Source: Rhizobium sp. WYCCWR10014 (GTDB taxonomy: Bacteria; Pseudomonadota; Alphaproteobacteria; Rhizobiales; Rhizobiaceae). From it: a DNA stretch of 64,000 bases. Made by a program: the position numbers and the translations under genes. Below the pieces are notes generated by a model. It had not been told where the DNA came from, made no database searches, and saw only the letters and a list, made by a program, of their open reading frames with translations. Below, in pieces: positions 43,686 through 54,225 of the stretch (within the stretch, counting starts at the first letter, position 1; the number at the start of each line of letters is the position of its first letter). Location of the stretch: the NCBI RefSeq assembly GCF_001657485.1, contig NZ_LXFU01000031.1, positions 152,866 through 216,865 of the forward strand, read 5' to 3'.

Positions 43686-44537
43686 ATGCCGAATTTTGCG
43701 ATTATCGGATCGGGTGCGATGGGAAGTGCCGTCGCCAAACGGCTGATCGACCACGGCGCTACGGTGCGGACCTATCTCGAGGGCAGGAGCGAGCAGACGA
43801 TTGCGCGGGCAAAGGCAGCCGGCATGGTGCCGGTCGGCCGCCAGGAGCTGACGAAGGCCGAGCTGATCCTGTCGATCGTCCCGCCGGCGGAGGCGATCAA
43901 GGTCGCCGGACTCGTCGCGGACATATCGTCGGAGATGCAAGCGCCGCCTCCCTTCATCGACCTCAACGCGATTGCGCCGAAAACGATGCAGGCTTTGGCG
44001 GCACGCTTCGAAGGCAGCGGCATCGAGGTGCTTGACGGTGCGATCATCGGCGGGCCGCCGGTTCCCGGCAAACCCGGTCCGACCATCTATATCAGCGGCG
44101 ATATTGCGGGGCGAAGCCGGCTGCTGGAGGATTACGGCCTGCGGATCCGCCGGCTCGACGGACCACTCGGCGCCGCCTCGGCCCTGAAGATGTGTTATGC
44201 CGGCATCAACAAGGGATTTATCGGCCTTGGCACCGCCATGCTGCTTGCGGCATCGCGTTCCGGTGCTGCCGAAAGCCTGAAAACCGAGCTCTCCGAAAGC
44301 CTTCCCGACGTCGACCGCAAGCTGTCGAGATCCATTCCCGACATGTATCCGAAAGCCTATCGATGGGTTGCCGAAATGCAGGAGATCGCCGATTTCCTTG
44401 GAGAGGATGATCCGGCCGCGACAATCTTCCGCGGCATGGCGGACGTCTTTGCCAGGATGGCTGATGACGTGGAGGGCAGCCGCGTGCTCGTCGGGCAGCT
44501 GGACGAAATCCTCGCGCGCCCCGACATCGATCGCTGA
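43686..44537 (+). CDS. NAD(P)-dependent 3-hydroxyacid-dehydrogenase-like protein (DUF1932 type)
   Basis: Start at the ATG at 43686 after TTGAGG (283 residues); a start 17 codons earlier has no ribosome site. The N-terminal Rossmann domain has GSGAMGSAVAKRL at residues 8-20 and the domain of 6-phosphogluconate/3-hydroxyisobutyrate dehydrogenases. The all-helical C-terminal half (ALKMCYAGINKGFIGLGTAML, then PDMYPKAYRWVAEMQEIADFLG) fits the DUF1932 family. The conserved Lys of the beta-hydroxyacid dehydrogenases is found in NKGF. Substrate unknown. Confidence 0.85.
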   Translation: MPNFAIIGSGAMGSAVAKRLIDHGATVRTYLEGRSEQTIARAKAAGMVPVGRQELTKAELILSIVPPAEAIKVAGLVADISSEMQAPPPFIDLNAIAPKTMQALAARFEGSGIEVLDGAIIGGPPVPGKPGPTIYISGDIAGRSRLLEDYGLRIRRLDGPLGAASALKMCYAGINKGFIGLGTAMLLAASRSGAAESLKTELSESLPDVDRKLSRSIPDMYPKAYRWVAEMQEIADFLGEDDPAATIFRGMADVFARMADDVEGSRVLVGQLDEILARPDIDR

Positions 44538-44548
44538 CCGCAACAGCC

Positions 44549-44839
44549 TTACAGGTGCTTGGCTACGTCCATTCTTTGATGAAGGATGCGCACGACGATG
44601 ATCTGGCCCGCATCATTGCTTTTGAAATACAGAAAATGAGAGCCAACAGAGACTTTTCTGTACCCTTTCCGAATATCCGAGGGGCGGCTCATCCGTATTC
44701 CCTCCGCCAGTTCGTGGCAGGCGTCTCTTATGTCCTGGATGTAACGCTCTGCCTGATCAACATTCCAACTCGTCGCCGTGTAATCCCAAATCTTGTCAAT
44801 ATCGGTTTGCGCAGCAGGAGAAAATATGATGCCTGTCAT
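44549..44839 (-). CDS. parE: ParE-family toxin of a type II toxin-antitoxin pair
   Basis: The 96-residue protein has the RelE/ParE fold pattern: IIFSPAAQTDIDKIWDYTATSW, AERYIQDIRDACHELAEG, then RKGYRKVSVGSHFLYFK and the late VVRILHQRMDVAKHL typical of ParE. ParE toxins poison DNA gyrase. Its start overlaps the antitoxin stop by four bases, as in most parDE operons. The conserved ParE C-terminus (R-x-LHxRMD) is intact, so the toxin is likely functional. Confidence 0.92.
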   Translation of the reverse strand: MTGIIFSPAAQTDIDKIWDYTATSWNVDQAERYIQDIRDACHELAEGIRMSRPSDIRKGYRKVSVGSHFLYFKSNDAGQIIVVRILHQRMDVAKHL

Positions 44840-45084
44840 TTCGCCTCGAACGCCGCCCGTTTGCGAGCGTTGAAGGCATCGAAATCAAAGGGCGTGGCAG
44901 GGCCGGATTCCTCGCCTTCAATCAAGGCGTCCTGCAACGCCTTCACTTTGGCTTCGTGTTCTTCAAGTAGGCGAAGGCCGGCCCGAACAACGTCTGTGGC
45001 TGAACCATAGCGGCCAGTCTGAACTTGCGTATCGATGAAGCTGGTGAAATGCTCGCCGAGCGATATGGACGTATTTCTGGCCAT
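44836..45084 (-). CDS. parD: ParD-family antitoxin
   Basis: The 82-residue protein has the N-terminal ribbon-helix-helix (NTSISLGEHFTSFIDTQVQTGRYGSATDVVRAGLRLLEEHE), which binds DNA, and a flexible acidic C-terminal part that neutralises ParE. The gene comes first in the operon and overlaps parE. AAAGGAG precedes the ATG. A dyad 24 bases upstream is a good operator for self-repression. Confidence 0.92.
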   Translation of the reverse strand: MARNTSISLGEHFTSFIDTQVQTGRYGSATDVVRAGLRLLEEHEAKVKALQDALIEGEESGPATPFDFDAFNARKRAAFEAK

Positions 45085-45107
45085 GCTGAATCTCCTTTAA
45101 GCCAATA

Positions 45108-45122
45108 TACCAATTTTTGGTA
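45108..45122. promoter_or_regulatory. Candidate ParD operator
   Basis: TACCAA at 45108-45113 and TTGGTA at 45117-45122 flank three T residues, a perfect 15-bp dyad 23 bases upstream of the parD start. Ribbon-helix-helix antitoxins repress their own operons through such short dyads. Confidence 0.6.
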
Positions 45123-45295
45123 CATAACAAAACCCAGTCTTCACAGCGTGAATCTGATCTTTGGCCAACTCTGACGATTGTGTGAAACCGCGCCAACACC
45201 TGTGACAAAACCTCATCGCCTCTGCTATGTCAGGAAAAATGCGGCGGCCCACACCGGCGTCGCGCGCTGTCCGACCAATGCCAGGAGTTTGAAAG

Positions 45296-46171
45296 ATGAG
45301 CGGTTCTCCCGAATATACACCCCCGAAAGTCTGGACCTGGAACAAGGCGAATGGCGGCCAATTCGCCAGCATCAATCGCCCGATCGCGGGGCCGACGCAT
45401 GACAAGGAGCTTCCGGTCGGCCGTCATCCGCTGCAGCTCTATTCGCTCGGCACCCCGAACGGCCAGAAGGTCACCATCATGCTCGAGGAGCTGCTGGCCC
45501 TTGGCCATGAAGGTGCGGAGTATGACGCCTGGCTGATCAAGATCGGCGATGGCGATCAGTTCGGAAGCGGCTTCGTCGCGGTCAATCCCAATTCCAAGAT
45601 ACCGGCGCTGATGGACCGCAGCGGACCAAAGCCGATCCGCGTCTTCGAATCCGGTGCGATTCTCACCTATCTCGCCGAGAAGTTCGGCGCCTTCCTGCCG
45701 ACGGAACCGAGCGAGCGCGCCGAATGCCTGTCATGGCTGTTCTGGCAGATGGGAAGCGCGCCCTATCTCGGCGGCGGCTTCGGCCATTTCTACGCCTATG
45801 CGCCGACGAAGATCGAATATGCGATCGACCGTTTCGCCATGGAAGTGAAGCGTCAGCTCGACGTGCTCGATCGTCGCCTTGCTGAAAGTGAGTATCTGGC
45901 AGGCAGCGATTATACGATCGCCGATATTGCCGTCTGGCCCTGGTATGGCGGGTTGGTGAAGGGCTGGACCTATGGTGCAGCCGAGTTTCTGCAGGTCGAG
46001 GACTATAAGAACGTGCTGCGCTGGGCCGACAGCATCTACAGCCGGCCGGCCGTGCAACGCGGCCGGATGGTCAACCGCCTCTCCGGCGAGCCCTCGAGCC
46101 AGCTGCACGAGCGCCACGACGCCAGCGACTTCGACACCAGGACACAGGACAAGCTCGCGGCCGCCGAGTAA
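45296..46171 (+). CDS. yghU: Glutathione S-transferase family protein YghU
   Basis: The 291-residue protein is clearly the YghU type of nu-class GST: the N-terminal extension PPKVWTWNKANGGQFASINRPIAGPTHDKELPVG, the thioredoxin-fold LYSLGTPNGQKVTIMLEELLALG, the glutathione-site NPNSKIPAL and FESGAILTYLAEKFG, and the end QLHERHDASDFDT. YghU-type proteins reduce organic hydroperoxides and have disulfide-bond oxidoreductase activity. The gene stands alone, facing the peptide ABC operon with a strong hairpin between. Confidence 0.95.
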   Translation: MSGSPEYTPPKVWTWNKANGGQFASINRPIAGPTHDKELPVGRHPLQLYSLGTPNGQKVTIMLEELLALGHEGAEYDAWLIKIGDGDQFGSGFVAVNPNSKIPALMDRSGPKPIRVFESGAILTYLAEKFGAFLPTEPSERAECLSWLFWQMGSAPYLGGGFGHFYAYAPTKIEYAIDRFAMEVKRQLDVLDRRLAESEYLAGSDYTIADIAVWPWYGGLVKGWTYGAAEFLQVEDYKNVLRWADSIYSRPAVQRGRMVNRLSGEPSSQLHERHDASDFDTRTQDKLAAAE

Positions 46172-46206
46172 GCAAGCGGCCCCAGCCACGTGTCGCAGCA
46201 ACAAAT

Positions 46207-46238
46207 GATGCTCCGCCGCCTGGAGGCGGCGGAGCATC
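46207..46238. terminator. Bidirectional terminator-like hairpin between yghU and the peptide ABC operon
   Basis: A perfect 14-base stem, 46207-46220 with 46225-46238 (core CTCCGCCGCC / GGCGGCGGAG), closes a TGGA tetraloop. It lies between convergent genes, 35 bases after the yghU stop and 16 before the receptor stop. No long T-run is present but the stem is very stable. Confidence 0.7.
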
Positions 46239-46254
46239 TGCATGCTGTCAGAAC

Positions 46255-47769
46255 TCAGTTCTTGACCGTATCTTCCAGGAAGAACCGGCCGAGCGGGTTC
46301 TGGTAGAAGTTCTCGATATTCTTGCGTGAGACGTTGATATAGGGGCTGTAATACAGGTCGATCCAGTTGACGTCGTCCTTGGCCATCTTCTGCAGATCGA
46401 CATACATCTGTTCGCGCTTCTTCGGATCGAGCTCGAGACGCGCCTTGGCAACCAGTTCCTTCACCGCCTCGCTCTTGTAATTGGTCGAGTAGTTGTTGTT
46501 AGAATCGTGGCCGAGGACGAAGGTGGTCTTCTGGTCCGGATCGAGAATGTCGTTGGTCCAGTAGTTGACCGAGACGTCGTAGTCGCCGGCAACGATCATG
46601 TCCCATTCCTGGCTTGGGTCGACCTTCTGCAGATTGGCGGTGATACCGGCCTTCTGCAACTGCTGCTGGACGAGCACAGCCGTCTGTTCGTCGACTTCGT
46701 CGCCGGCGCGGACCAGATAATTCAGCGTCAGGTCCGAGGCGCCGGCAGCCGCCAGCAGCTCCTTTGCCTTTGCGGGATCATAAGGCCGCTGCAGATTGTC
46801 GGCATAATAATAGAGGGCGCCCTTCGGAATGTAGGAGTTGGCAACCGTGCCCTGGCCGAAGGTTACGGTGTCGACGATCGCCTTCTTGTCGATCGCAAGA
46901 TCCAGCGCCTGGCGGACTTCCTTTTTGCCGAGCGCGCCATGCGCATGGTTGATCAGCAGATGATCTTCGCGGGTCGAAGCGTCGATATCGACGTTGAGGT
47001 TCGGGTCCTTCTTCAACTCCTCGACGCGGGAGAAGGGCACGAAGATCGCCGTATCCAGCTCACCAGCCTGGACGTTCAGCATGCGGGTATTGTCGTCAGG
47101 CACCGAGATCCACTCGACGCCGTCGAGCTTCACCCGGTCCGCCTGCCAGAAATTCGGGTTCTTCTTGAGAATGACGCGGTCGCCGCGCCGCCATTCCTCG
47201 ACCACGAAGGCGCCGGATGCGATCGGCTTTTCGCCATAGGCATCGGGACCAAGCGATTCCATGCCCTTCTTGGAGATGACGGAGGCATTCGGCAGCGCCA
47301 GCGTCGAAAGGAACGGCGCGGACGGGTTCTTGAGCTTGATCGTCAGCGTGTGCGCGTCGGTCGCCACCGCCGTATCGATCACCTTGTAGGAATCGCTCCA
47401 GAGCGAGGCGGCGTCATCGCGGATGCGCAGCAGGCTATAGGCCGCGTCTTCCGCCGTCAGCGGCGAACCGTCTGAGAATTTTGCGTCGCGGATCTTGAAC
47501 GTGTAGGTCAGCCCGTCATCCGAGGTGGTCCAGCTTTCGGCAAGACCCGGCTCCAGTTTCGTGCCTGTCTTGTCGACGCGGATCAGCACGTCGTAGACGT
47601 TGGAGAACACCCAGTTGTCGATGTTCTGCGCGGTCTTGATCGGATCGAATGTCGTCGAATCCTCGCGGCGGCCGATGGTGAGTACACCGGCGGCCTCGGC
47701 ATAGCTTGCGCTGAGCGTCAGACCGGCGAGCAAGGCTGCAAGCCCGATTGATTTCCACCTGTTTGTCAT
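46255..47769 (-). CDS. Peptide-type ABC transporter substrate-binding protein (family 5)
   Basis: A 504-residue periplasmic receptor with a conventional signal peptide (RWKSIGLAALLAGLTLSASYAEA, cleavage near residue 26). Family-5 landmarks are LAESWTTSDDGLTYTFKIRDAKFSDGSPLTAEDAAYSL near residue 75 and IASGAFVVEEWRRGDRVILKKNPNFW. It is the last gene of the operon pip - dppB - dppC - dppDF - dppA on the minus strand, 19 bases after the ATPase. Next to a proline-iminopeptidase-type gene and a LuxR solo, its ligand is likely a small peptide or plant-derived amine compound. Confidence 0.9.
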   Translation of the reverse strand: MTNRWKSIGLAALLAGLTLSASYAEAAGVLTIGRREDSTTFDPIKTAQNIDNWVFSNVYDVLIRVDKTGTKLEPGLAESWTTSDDGLTYTFKIRDAKFSDGSPLTAEDAAYSLLRIRDDAASLWSDSYKVIDTAVATDAHTLTIKLKNPSAPFLSTLALPNASVISKKGMESLGPDAYGEKPIASGAFVVEEWRRGDRVILKKNPNFWQADRVKLDGVEWISVPDDNTRMLNVQAGELDTAIFVPFSRVEELKKDPNLNVDIDASTREDHLLINHAHGALGKKEVRQALDLAIDKKAIVDTVTFGQGTVANSYIPKGALYYYADNLQRPYDPAKAKELLAAAGASDLTLNYLVRAGDEVDEQTAVLVQQQLQKAGITANLQKVDPSQEWDMIVAGDYDVSVNYWTNDILDPDQKTTFVLGHDSNNNYSTNYKSEAVKELVAKARLELDPKKREQMYVDLQKMAKDDVNWIDLYYSPYINVSRKNIENFYQNPLGRFFLEDTVKN

Positions 47770-47788
47770 GAGTTCGTTCCCTTCGTTG

Positions 47789-49494
<1,706 letters not shown>

Positions 49495-49498
<4 letters not shown>

Positions 49499-50346
49499 TC
49501 ATGCACCCCCAGCAGTTCGCCGAGGGCATCGCCCAGCATGCTGAAGCCGAAGGCGAGGCAAACGATGGAGAGGCCGGGAAACAGCGTAATCCACCATGCC
49601 GTGGTGATGAAGCTCTGTCCTTCTGCGACCATGACGCCCCATTCGGCGATCGGCGGCTGGACGCCGAGGCCAAGATAGCTGACGGCAGCGCCGCTGAGCA
49701 GCACCAGTGTCGCATCGGACATCGAAAAGACGATCGAGCCGGCGATTGCGTTCGGCAGCAGGTGGCGGAACATGATCCTTGGGCGGCTGAAGCCGAGGCT
49801 GACAGCGGCAACGGCATAGTCGCTGCCCTTCAGCACCAGCATCTGCGCCCGGATCAGCCGCGCATAGGAGACCCAGCCGACCAGCGCCATGGCGATATAG
49901 AAACTGCCAAGACCCGGGCCGAGGATCGCGATGATCGACAGCATCAGCACGAGGAAGGGGAAGGCGAGGATGATATCGACAAGACGCATGAACAGCGCAT
50001 CGACGATGCCGCCGAAGAAGCCGGCGATCGTGCCGACCGTCGTGCCGATCAGGAACGGGAAGATGACGCCGATCAGCGCCATCTGCAGGTCGAGGCGCGC
50101 GCCCCAAATAACGCGGGAGAGGATATCGCGGCCGAAATTGTCGGTGCCGAAGGGATGCAACAATGAAGGCGCCTGCAGGCGCACCTCGGCATTCTGCATG
50201 ATCGGGTCGTAAGGCGCGACGATGGGCGCACCGATCGCCAGCAGGACGAAGAACAGCAGCAGGCCGGCACTGAGCACAAGCATCGGCCGCCGGCCGAAGA
50301 ACCGGCGCCAGCCGCGGGAGGCGGGGGCGATTGCCTCGACGCTCAT
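49495..50346 (-). CDS. Peptide ABC transporter permease, DppC type
   Basis: The start at 50346 overlaps the DppB-type stop by four bases, giving 283 residues; the frame extends upstream only over that gene. Features are an N-terminal membrane helix (PMLVLSAGLLLFFVLLAIGAPIV), the DppC signature HPFGTDNFGRDILSRVIWGARL and the coupling loop AVAAVSLGFSRPRIMFRHLLPN. It pairs with the DppB-type permease for peptide entry. Confidence 0.9.
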
Positions 50347-51281
50347 AGCTTCACCCTCGGATCGACGGCGACAGTGACGATGTCGGCGATGAAATTGATA
50401 AGCACGGTGGCGCAAGCAAAGACCATGGCGACACCCTGGACCACCATGTAGTCGCGTGAGAAGATCGCCCTGACCAGCAGCTGTCCCATGCCGGGCAGCG
50501 CAAAGACGCTCTCGACCACCACCGTGCCGCCGATCAGCCAGCCGATGTTGACGGCGAGCAGGTTGATCGTCGGCACCAGCGAATTCGGCAGCACATGCCG
50601 CCAGAAGACGATGCCTTCGGGCATGCCGCGGGCGCGCGCCGCCGTCGCGACATCCGATTTCAGCTGCTCGATCATCGCCGCCCGCAGGCTGCGCGTCAGC
50701 ACGGTCGAAAGCGACAGCGCCACCGTCAGGCTCGGCAGCACCAGATGCGACAGCTTTTCGCCGACCGTCGCGCCATAGCCCGAGACCGGCAGGATACCGA
50801 GATCGACGCTGAACAGGATAATCAGCATCAGCCCCAGCCAGAAGGGCGGAAAGCCGATGCCGAAGGTCGAGACGATGCGCACCGCATGATCCGGCGCCCG
50901 GCCGGCATTGCGTGCGGCGATTGCCGACATCGGCACCGCGATCAGGACCGAAAGCACCACGCTGGATACGACGAGCGCGAGTGTTGGCTCGATGCGGGTG
51001 ACGATCAGCTTCAGCACGTCGATCTTGTAGAGGATCGACTTGCCCATTTCGCCATTGGCGAGGTTCTTGAGGAAATAGACATATTGCAGCCACATCGGCT
51101 GGTCGAGACCGTACTGGGCGCGGATGCTGGCGAGAGCCGCCGGCGTCGCGCGCGTGCCGAGGATGTTGCGCGCCGGATCGCCGGGGATCAGCCGGACCAG
51201 AATGAAAGTGATGACGCTGATGCCGAAGATGACGGGCAGGAACTGCAGCGGTCGCGTCAGAACGAATTTATAGCGATGCAT
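50343..51281 (-). CDS. Peptide ABC transporter permease, DppB type
   Basis: The 312-residue permease opens with the DppB-like MHRYKFVLTRPLQFLPVIFGISVITFILVRLIPGDPARNILG and has the ARAQYGLD-type periplasmic segment (SIRAQYGLDQPMWLQYVYF). The coupling loop ATAARARGMPEGIVFWRHVLPN lies near residue 205. It follows the hydrolase gene at 51333-52223 by 51 bases, so both are probably on one transcript. Confidence 0.9.
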   Translation of the reverse strand: MHRYKFVLTRPLQFLPVIFGISVITFILVRLIPGDPARNILGTRATPAALASIRAQYGLDQPMWLQYVYFLKNLANGEMGKSILYKIDVLKLIVTRIEPTLALVVSSVVLSVLIAVPMSAIAARNAGRAPDHAVRIVSTFGIGFPPFWLGLMLIILFSVDLGILPVSGYGATVGEKLSHLVLPSLTVALSLSTVLTRSLRAAMIEQLKSDVATAARARGMPEGIVFWRHVLPNSLVPTINLLAVNIGWLIGGTVVVESVFALPGMGQLLVRAIFSRDYMVVQGVAMVFACATVLINFIADIVTVAVDPRVKL

Positions 51282-51332
51282 GACGGCGATCGCCCCTTTG
51301 TCTTCGTCGGGTTCGGTCCGCTTCCTGTTGCA

Positions 51333-52223
51333 TCAGCCTGCCTCGTGCCGGGCGAGAAAATCGAGAAGTGCTGGATAATAATCCTGCGGGTTCTCATAGA
51401 ACGGCATGTGGCTGGCATTGGCAAATACCTTCAGCTCGGCATTTGGCAGGGCAAGCTTCATCCTGAGCGCACAGGCCGGCGTCAGCTCGTCATGCTCTCC
51501 CGTCGTGATGAGCACCGGCAGCGTCAGCCGCGGCAGGTCGGGGATGCGGTTCCAGTCCTTGAGGTTGCCGATATAGAGAAACTCGTTCGGCCCCTGCATC
51601 GTCTCATAGGGCGCCATGTTCCAATCGTCGAGCGAGCGGCGCACCGGCGCCGGCCATTCGGGCAGACGACAGACATGGCGATAGTTGAGGATGGTGACGG
51701 CAGCGAGATATTCCGGATGATTGTAGGTGCCCTGCGCCTCGTGCTTCTGCATCATCGAGACCGTTTCCGGGCCGAGCGCTGCGCGCAGCCGTTCCAGTTC
51801 CAAGATCAGATGCGGCATGTCGGCGACGGTATCCTCGAGGATCAGTGTCTTAAGGTTCTCGGGATAGGTCAGAGCGTAATCGATCGCCAGCCAGCCGCCC
51901 CAGGAATGGCCGAGCATATGGATCTTGCCGAGCCCCAGTGCTTTACGCACCGTCTCGGTCTCCTCGACATAACGGCCGATCGTCCAAAGCGAGAGATCAT
52001 CCGGACGGTCGGAAGCGCCGGTGCCGAGTTGATCGAAGGCGACGACACGATAGCCCTTGTCGATCAGGCAGGAATGCGCCTCGCGCAGGTAATCGCAGGG
52101 CAGACCCGGGCCGCCGTTCAGGCAGAAAACCGTCTCGCTGCCGGTCCCGAAACTATAGGCAACGACGCGATAGCCATCGACATCGATCTCGAATCGCTCG
52201 TCCGGCCGTATTTCACGCCACAT
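51333..52223 (-). CDS. Proline-iminopeptidase-type alpha/beta hydrolase (first copy)
   Basis: Start chosen at the ATG at 52223 with GGAG six bases before it; a TTG further upstream is less likely. The 296-residue protein has the PIP features FCLNGGPGLPCDYL (oxyanion region), GHSWGGWLAIDYAL with the nucleophile Ser near residue 103, the acid Asp in ITTGEHDELTP and the His in NASHMPFYENP. Such enzymes cut N-terminal proline or act as amidases/esterases. It leads the peptide importer operon and diverges from the LuxR solo. The 26-bp motif lies upstream. Confidence 0.9.
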   Translation of the reverse strand: MWREIRPDERFEIDVDGYRVVAYSFGTGSETVFCLNGGPGLPCDYLREAHSCLIDKGYRVVAFDQLGTGASDRPDDLSLWTIGRYVEETETVRKALGLGKIHMLGHSWGGWLAIDYALTYPENLKTLILEDTVADMPHLILELERLRAALGPETVSMMQKHEAQGTYNHPEYLAAVTILNYRHVCRLPEWPAPVRRSLDDWNMAPYETMQGPNEFLYIGNLKDWNRIPDLPRLTLPVLITTGEHDELTPACALRMKLALPNAELKVFANASHMPFYENPQDYYPALLDFLARHEAG

Positions 52224-52298
52224 TGATCGCTCCGGCAGAAGATTTCGCTTGCTCAATATTTGGGCACGGCTAAATTTTTACCTTAAACCGCATTCAGT

Positions 52299-52324
52299 GC
52301 CAGCTATAAGAAGTGATAGGGTGG
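52299..52324 (-). promoter_or_regulatory. Putative LuxR-solo binding site upstream of the first hydrolase gene
   Basis: On the minus strand the 16-base core is CTATCACTTCTTATAG (52319-52304), an imperfect dyad inside a 26-base block shared (22 of 26) with the site at 53149-53174. A -10-like TAAAAA lies at 52280-52275, so the box centre would be at about -43, as for LuxR-type activation. It also lies 30 bases before the luxR start on the other strand. Confidence 0.7.
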
Positions 52325-52353
52325 GCCGCGATGCCGAACCCCGGGAGCAGCCC

Positions 52354-53166
52354 ATGCTTGACGACCCCATTCTTGACGACATCGGAACGATCAGACGGCA
52401 GTTCACCGCGCACGAAACGCTGGACGGCCGGATCGACCAGGCCTTCGAGGCGATGAAGCAGATCGGCTTCGAGGCGCTGATCTACGACTATACGCCGGTG
52501 CCCTACGATCTCGACGGCGCGATCATGATACCATCGCTGCTGAAACTGCGGAATATCTCCGACGACATGCACGACTACTGGTTCAATCGCGGCTATTTCC
52601 GTATCGATCCGGTGCAGCAGGTGGCGCTGCGCACCTCCGCGCCCTTCTTCTGGAACTACGACCCGGACGCCGACACGCTGATCAATCGTTTCATGAACGA
52701 TGACACCGCGCCGGTGACGCGCTATTTGAGCGAACGCGATATGTCGACCGGCGTCACAGTCCCGGTTCATATGCCACGCGGCGACTATGCGACCGTCACC
52801 GGTATCCGCTTCGGCCGGAACAAAGATTTCGAACGGCACGCACTGCGCTATATCGCCGACTTCAACCTGCTTGCCCATGTTTTCCATGAGACCGCCTATT
52901 CGCTTTTCGACACGCGGGCGAAGAGCGTCGGCACGATCCGCCTGACCGAGCGGGAACGCGAATGCCTGCGCCATTCGGCGGAAGGTTACTCCGCCAAGGA
53001 AATTTCCCGCATCATCGATCGTTCCGTGCCGACTGTCGTGATGCATCTGAACGCCGCAACAAAGAAACTCGGCGCCCGCAACCGCACCCAGGCCGTGGTG
53101 CGCGCCACCCACTACCGCCTGCTCGAAGACCGGCCGACCCATAATTGGCCACCCTATAACTTGTGA
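52354..53166 (+). CDS. LuxR-family regulator, plant-responsive 'solo' type (OryR/PsoR/NesR/PipR-like)
   Basis: The ATG at 52354 follows GGGAG, giving 270 residues. An autoinducer-binding domain (about 20-180) precedes a LuxR helix-turn-helix (LTERERECLRHSAEGYSAKEISRIIDRS, about 197-224). Aligned to TraR through IDPV (Asp85-Pro86 = Asp70-Pro71), TraR Trp57 is Met72 and Tyr61 is Trp76, while Trp85 is kept as Trp100. These two changes define the subgroup that answers plant compounds rather than acyl-homoserine lactones. No luxI is present in the window. Both flanking genes are proline-iminopeptidase-type hydrolases, the usual neighbours of this subgroup. Confidence 0.92.
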   Translation: MLDDPILDDIGTIRRQFTAHETLDGRIDQAFEAMKQIGFEALIYDYTPVPYDLDGAIMIPSLLKLRNISDDMHDYWFNRGYFRIDPVQQVALRTSAPFFWNYDPDADTLINRFMNDDTAPVTRYLSERDMSTGVTVPVHMPRGDYATVTGIRFGRNKDFERHALRYIADFNLLAHVFHETAYSLFDTRAKSVGTIRLTERERECLRHSAEGYSAKEISRIIDRSVPTVVMHLNAATKKLGARNRTQAVVRATHYRLLEDRPTHNWPPYNL

Positions 53167-53174
53167 TAGCTGCC
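53149..53174 (+). promoter_or_regulatory. Putative LuxR-solo binding site upstream of the second hydrolase gene
   Basis: The 16-base core CTATAACTTGTGATAG (53154-53169) sits in a 26-base block nearly identical to the one upstream of the first hydrolase and in the same orientation relative to its target. It overlaps the luxR stop codon, so it has been kept partly within coding sequence. A -10-like TATGTT at 53194-53199 gives almost the same spacing (35 versus 34 bases between centres) as at the first site. Confidence 0.7.
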
Positions 53175-53217
53175 TTCACCGTCGCCGCCGCGTTATGTTT
53201 TTCATCAATGCTAAAAG

Positions 53218-54132
53218 ATGGAGACACCCGTGGGCGAAGTCACGACCAAAGAAGCCTATCTGCCCTTTCGCGACTATCGCACCTGGTATCGCGTCACCGG
53301 CTCGCTGGAGAGCGGCAAGCTGCCCTTGGTCGTCGCGCATGGCGGGCCTGGCTGCACCCATGATTATGTGGATTCCTTCAAGGATATCGCCGCCCTCGAC
53401 GGCCGTCCGGTCATCCATTACGACCAGCTCGGCAATGGCAATTCCACGCGACTTCCGGAAAAGGGCCCGGATTTCTGGACGGTCGGCCTGTTTCTCGAGG
53501 AGCTGGACGCACTGCTTTCCCATCTCGGCATTCGGGATCGTTATGCCTTCCTCGGCCAATCCTGGGGCGGCATGCTCGGCGCCGAACACGCGGTGCGCCG
53601 ACCGCAAGGCCTGAAGGCGCTTGTCATCGCCAACTCGCCGGCCAACATGCATACCTGGGTTTCGGAGGCGAACCGGCTGAGGCAGGAACTGCCAAAAGAG
53701 GTGCAGGACACGCTGCTGAAGCATGAACTGGCGGGAAGCCTCACCGATCCGGACTATATCGCTGCCTCGCGCGTCTTCTATGACCGCCATGTCTGCAGGG
53801 TGGTGCCGTGGCCGCCTGAAGTGGCGCGGACCTTTGCGATCATGGACGAAGACAACACCGTCTACCGCAACATGAACGGCCCGACCGAATTTCACGTCAT
53901 CGGCACGATGAAAGACTGGACGATCGAGAACAGGCTGGACCGCATCGAGGCCCCGACGCTGCTGATCTCGGGAAAATATGACGAGGCGACGCCCCTGGTG
54001 GTAAGGCCCTATCTCGAACGCGTTCCCGGCTGCGAATGGGTGCTCTTCGAAAATTCCAGCCACATGCCGCATGTCGAGGAAAAGCAGCTTTGCCTGGCGA
54101 CCGTTTCCGGTTTCCTGTCGCGGCACGATTAA
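53218..54132 (+). CDS. Proline-iminopeptidase-type alpha/beta hydrolase (second copy)
   Basis: A 304-residue PIP-like hydrolase: [26 protein letters not shown], the elbow [14 protein letters not shown], acid residue in [12 protein letters not shown] and His in [12 protein letters not shown]. It is clearly related to the first copy but well diverged, so the two may have different substrates. The ATG at 53218 has a weak ribosome site; a GTG at 53230 follows GGAG by six bases and may be the true start. The gene is 51 bases after the LuxR-type gene. Confidence 0.9.
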   Translation: METPVGEVTTKEAYLPFRDYRTWYRVTGSLESGKLPLVVAHGGPGCTHDYVDSFKDIAALDGRPVIHYDQLGNGNSTRLPEKGPDFWTVGLFLEELDALLSHLGIRDRYAFLGQSWGGMLGAEHAVRRPQGLKALVIANSPANMHTWVSEANRLRQELPKEVQDTLLKHELAGSLTDPDYIAASRVFYDRHVCRVVPWPPEVARTFAIMDEDNTVYRNMNGPTEFHVIGTMKDWTIENRLDRIEAPTLLISGKYDEATPLVVRPYLERVPGCEWVLFENSSHMPHVEEKQLCLATVSGFLSRHD

Positions 54133-54225
54133 TAAAACTCGTCCACGCCGACAATACCGTTTCTTGCCGCGGAGGTGACGCTTGGGATAGTCTTGGTCCC
54201 ATTCGAGAACGAGTGGAACGGACCG

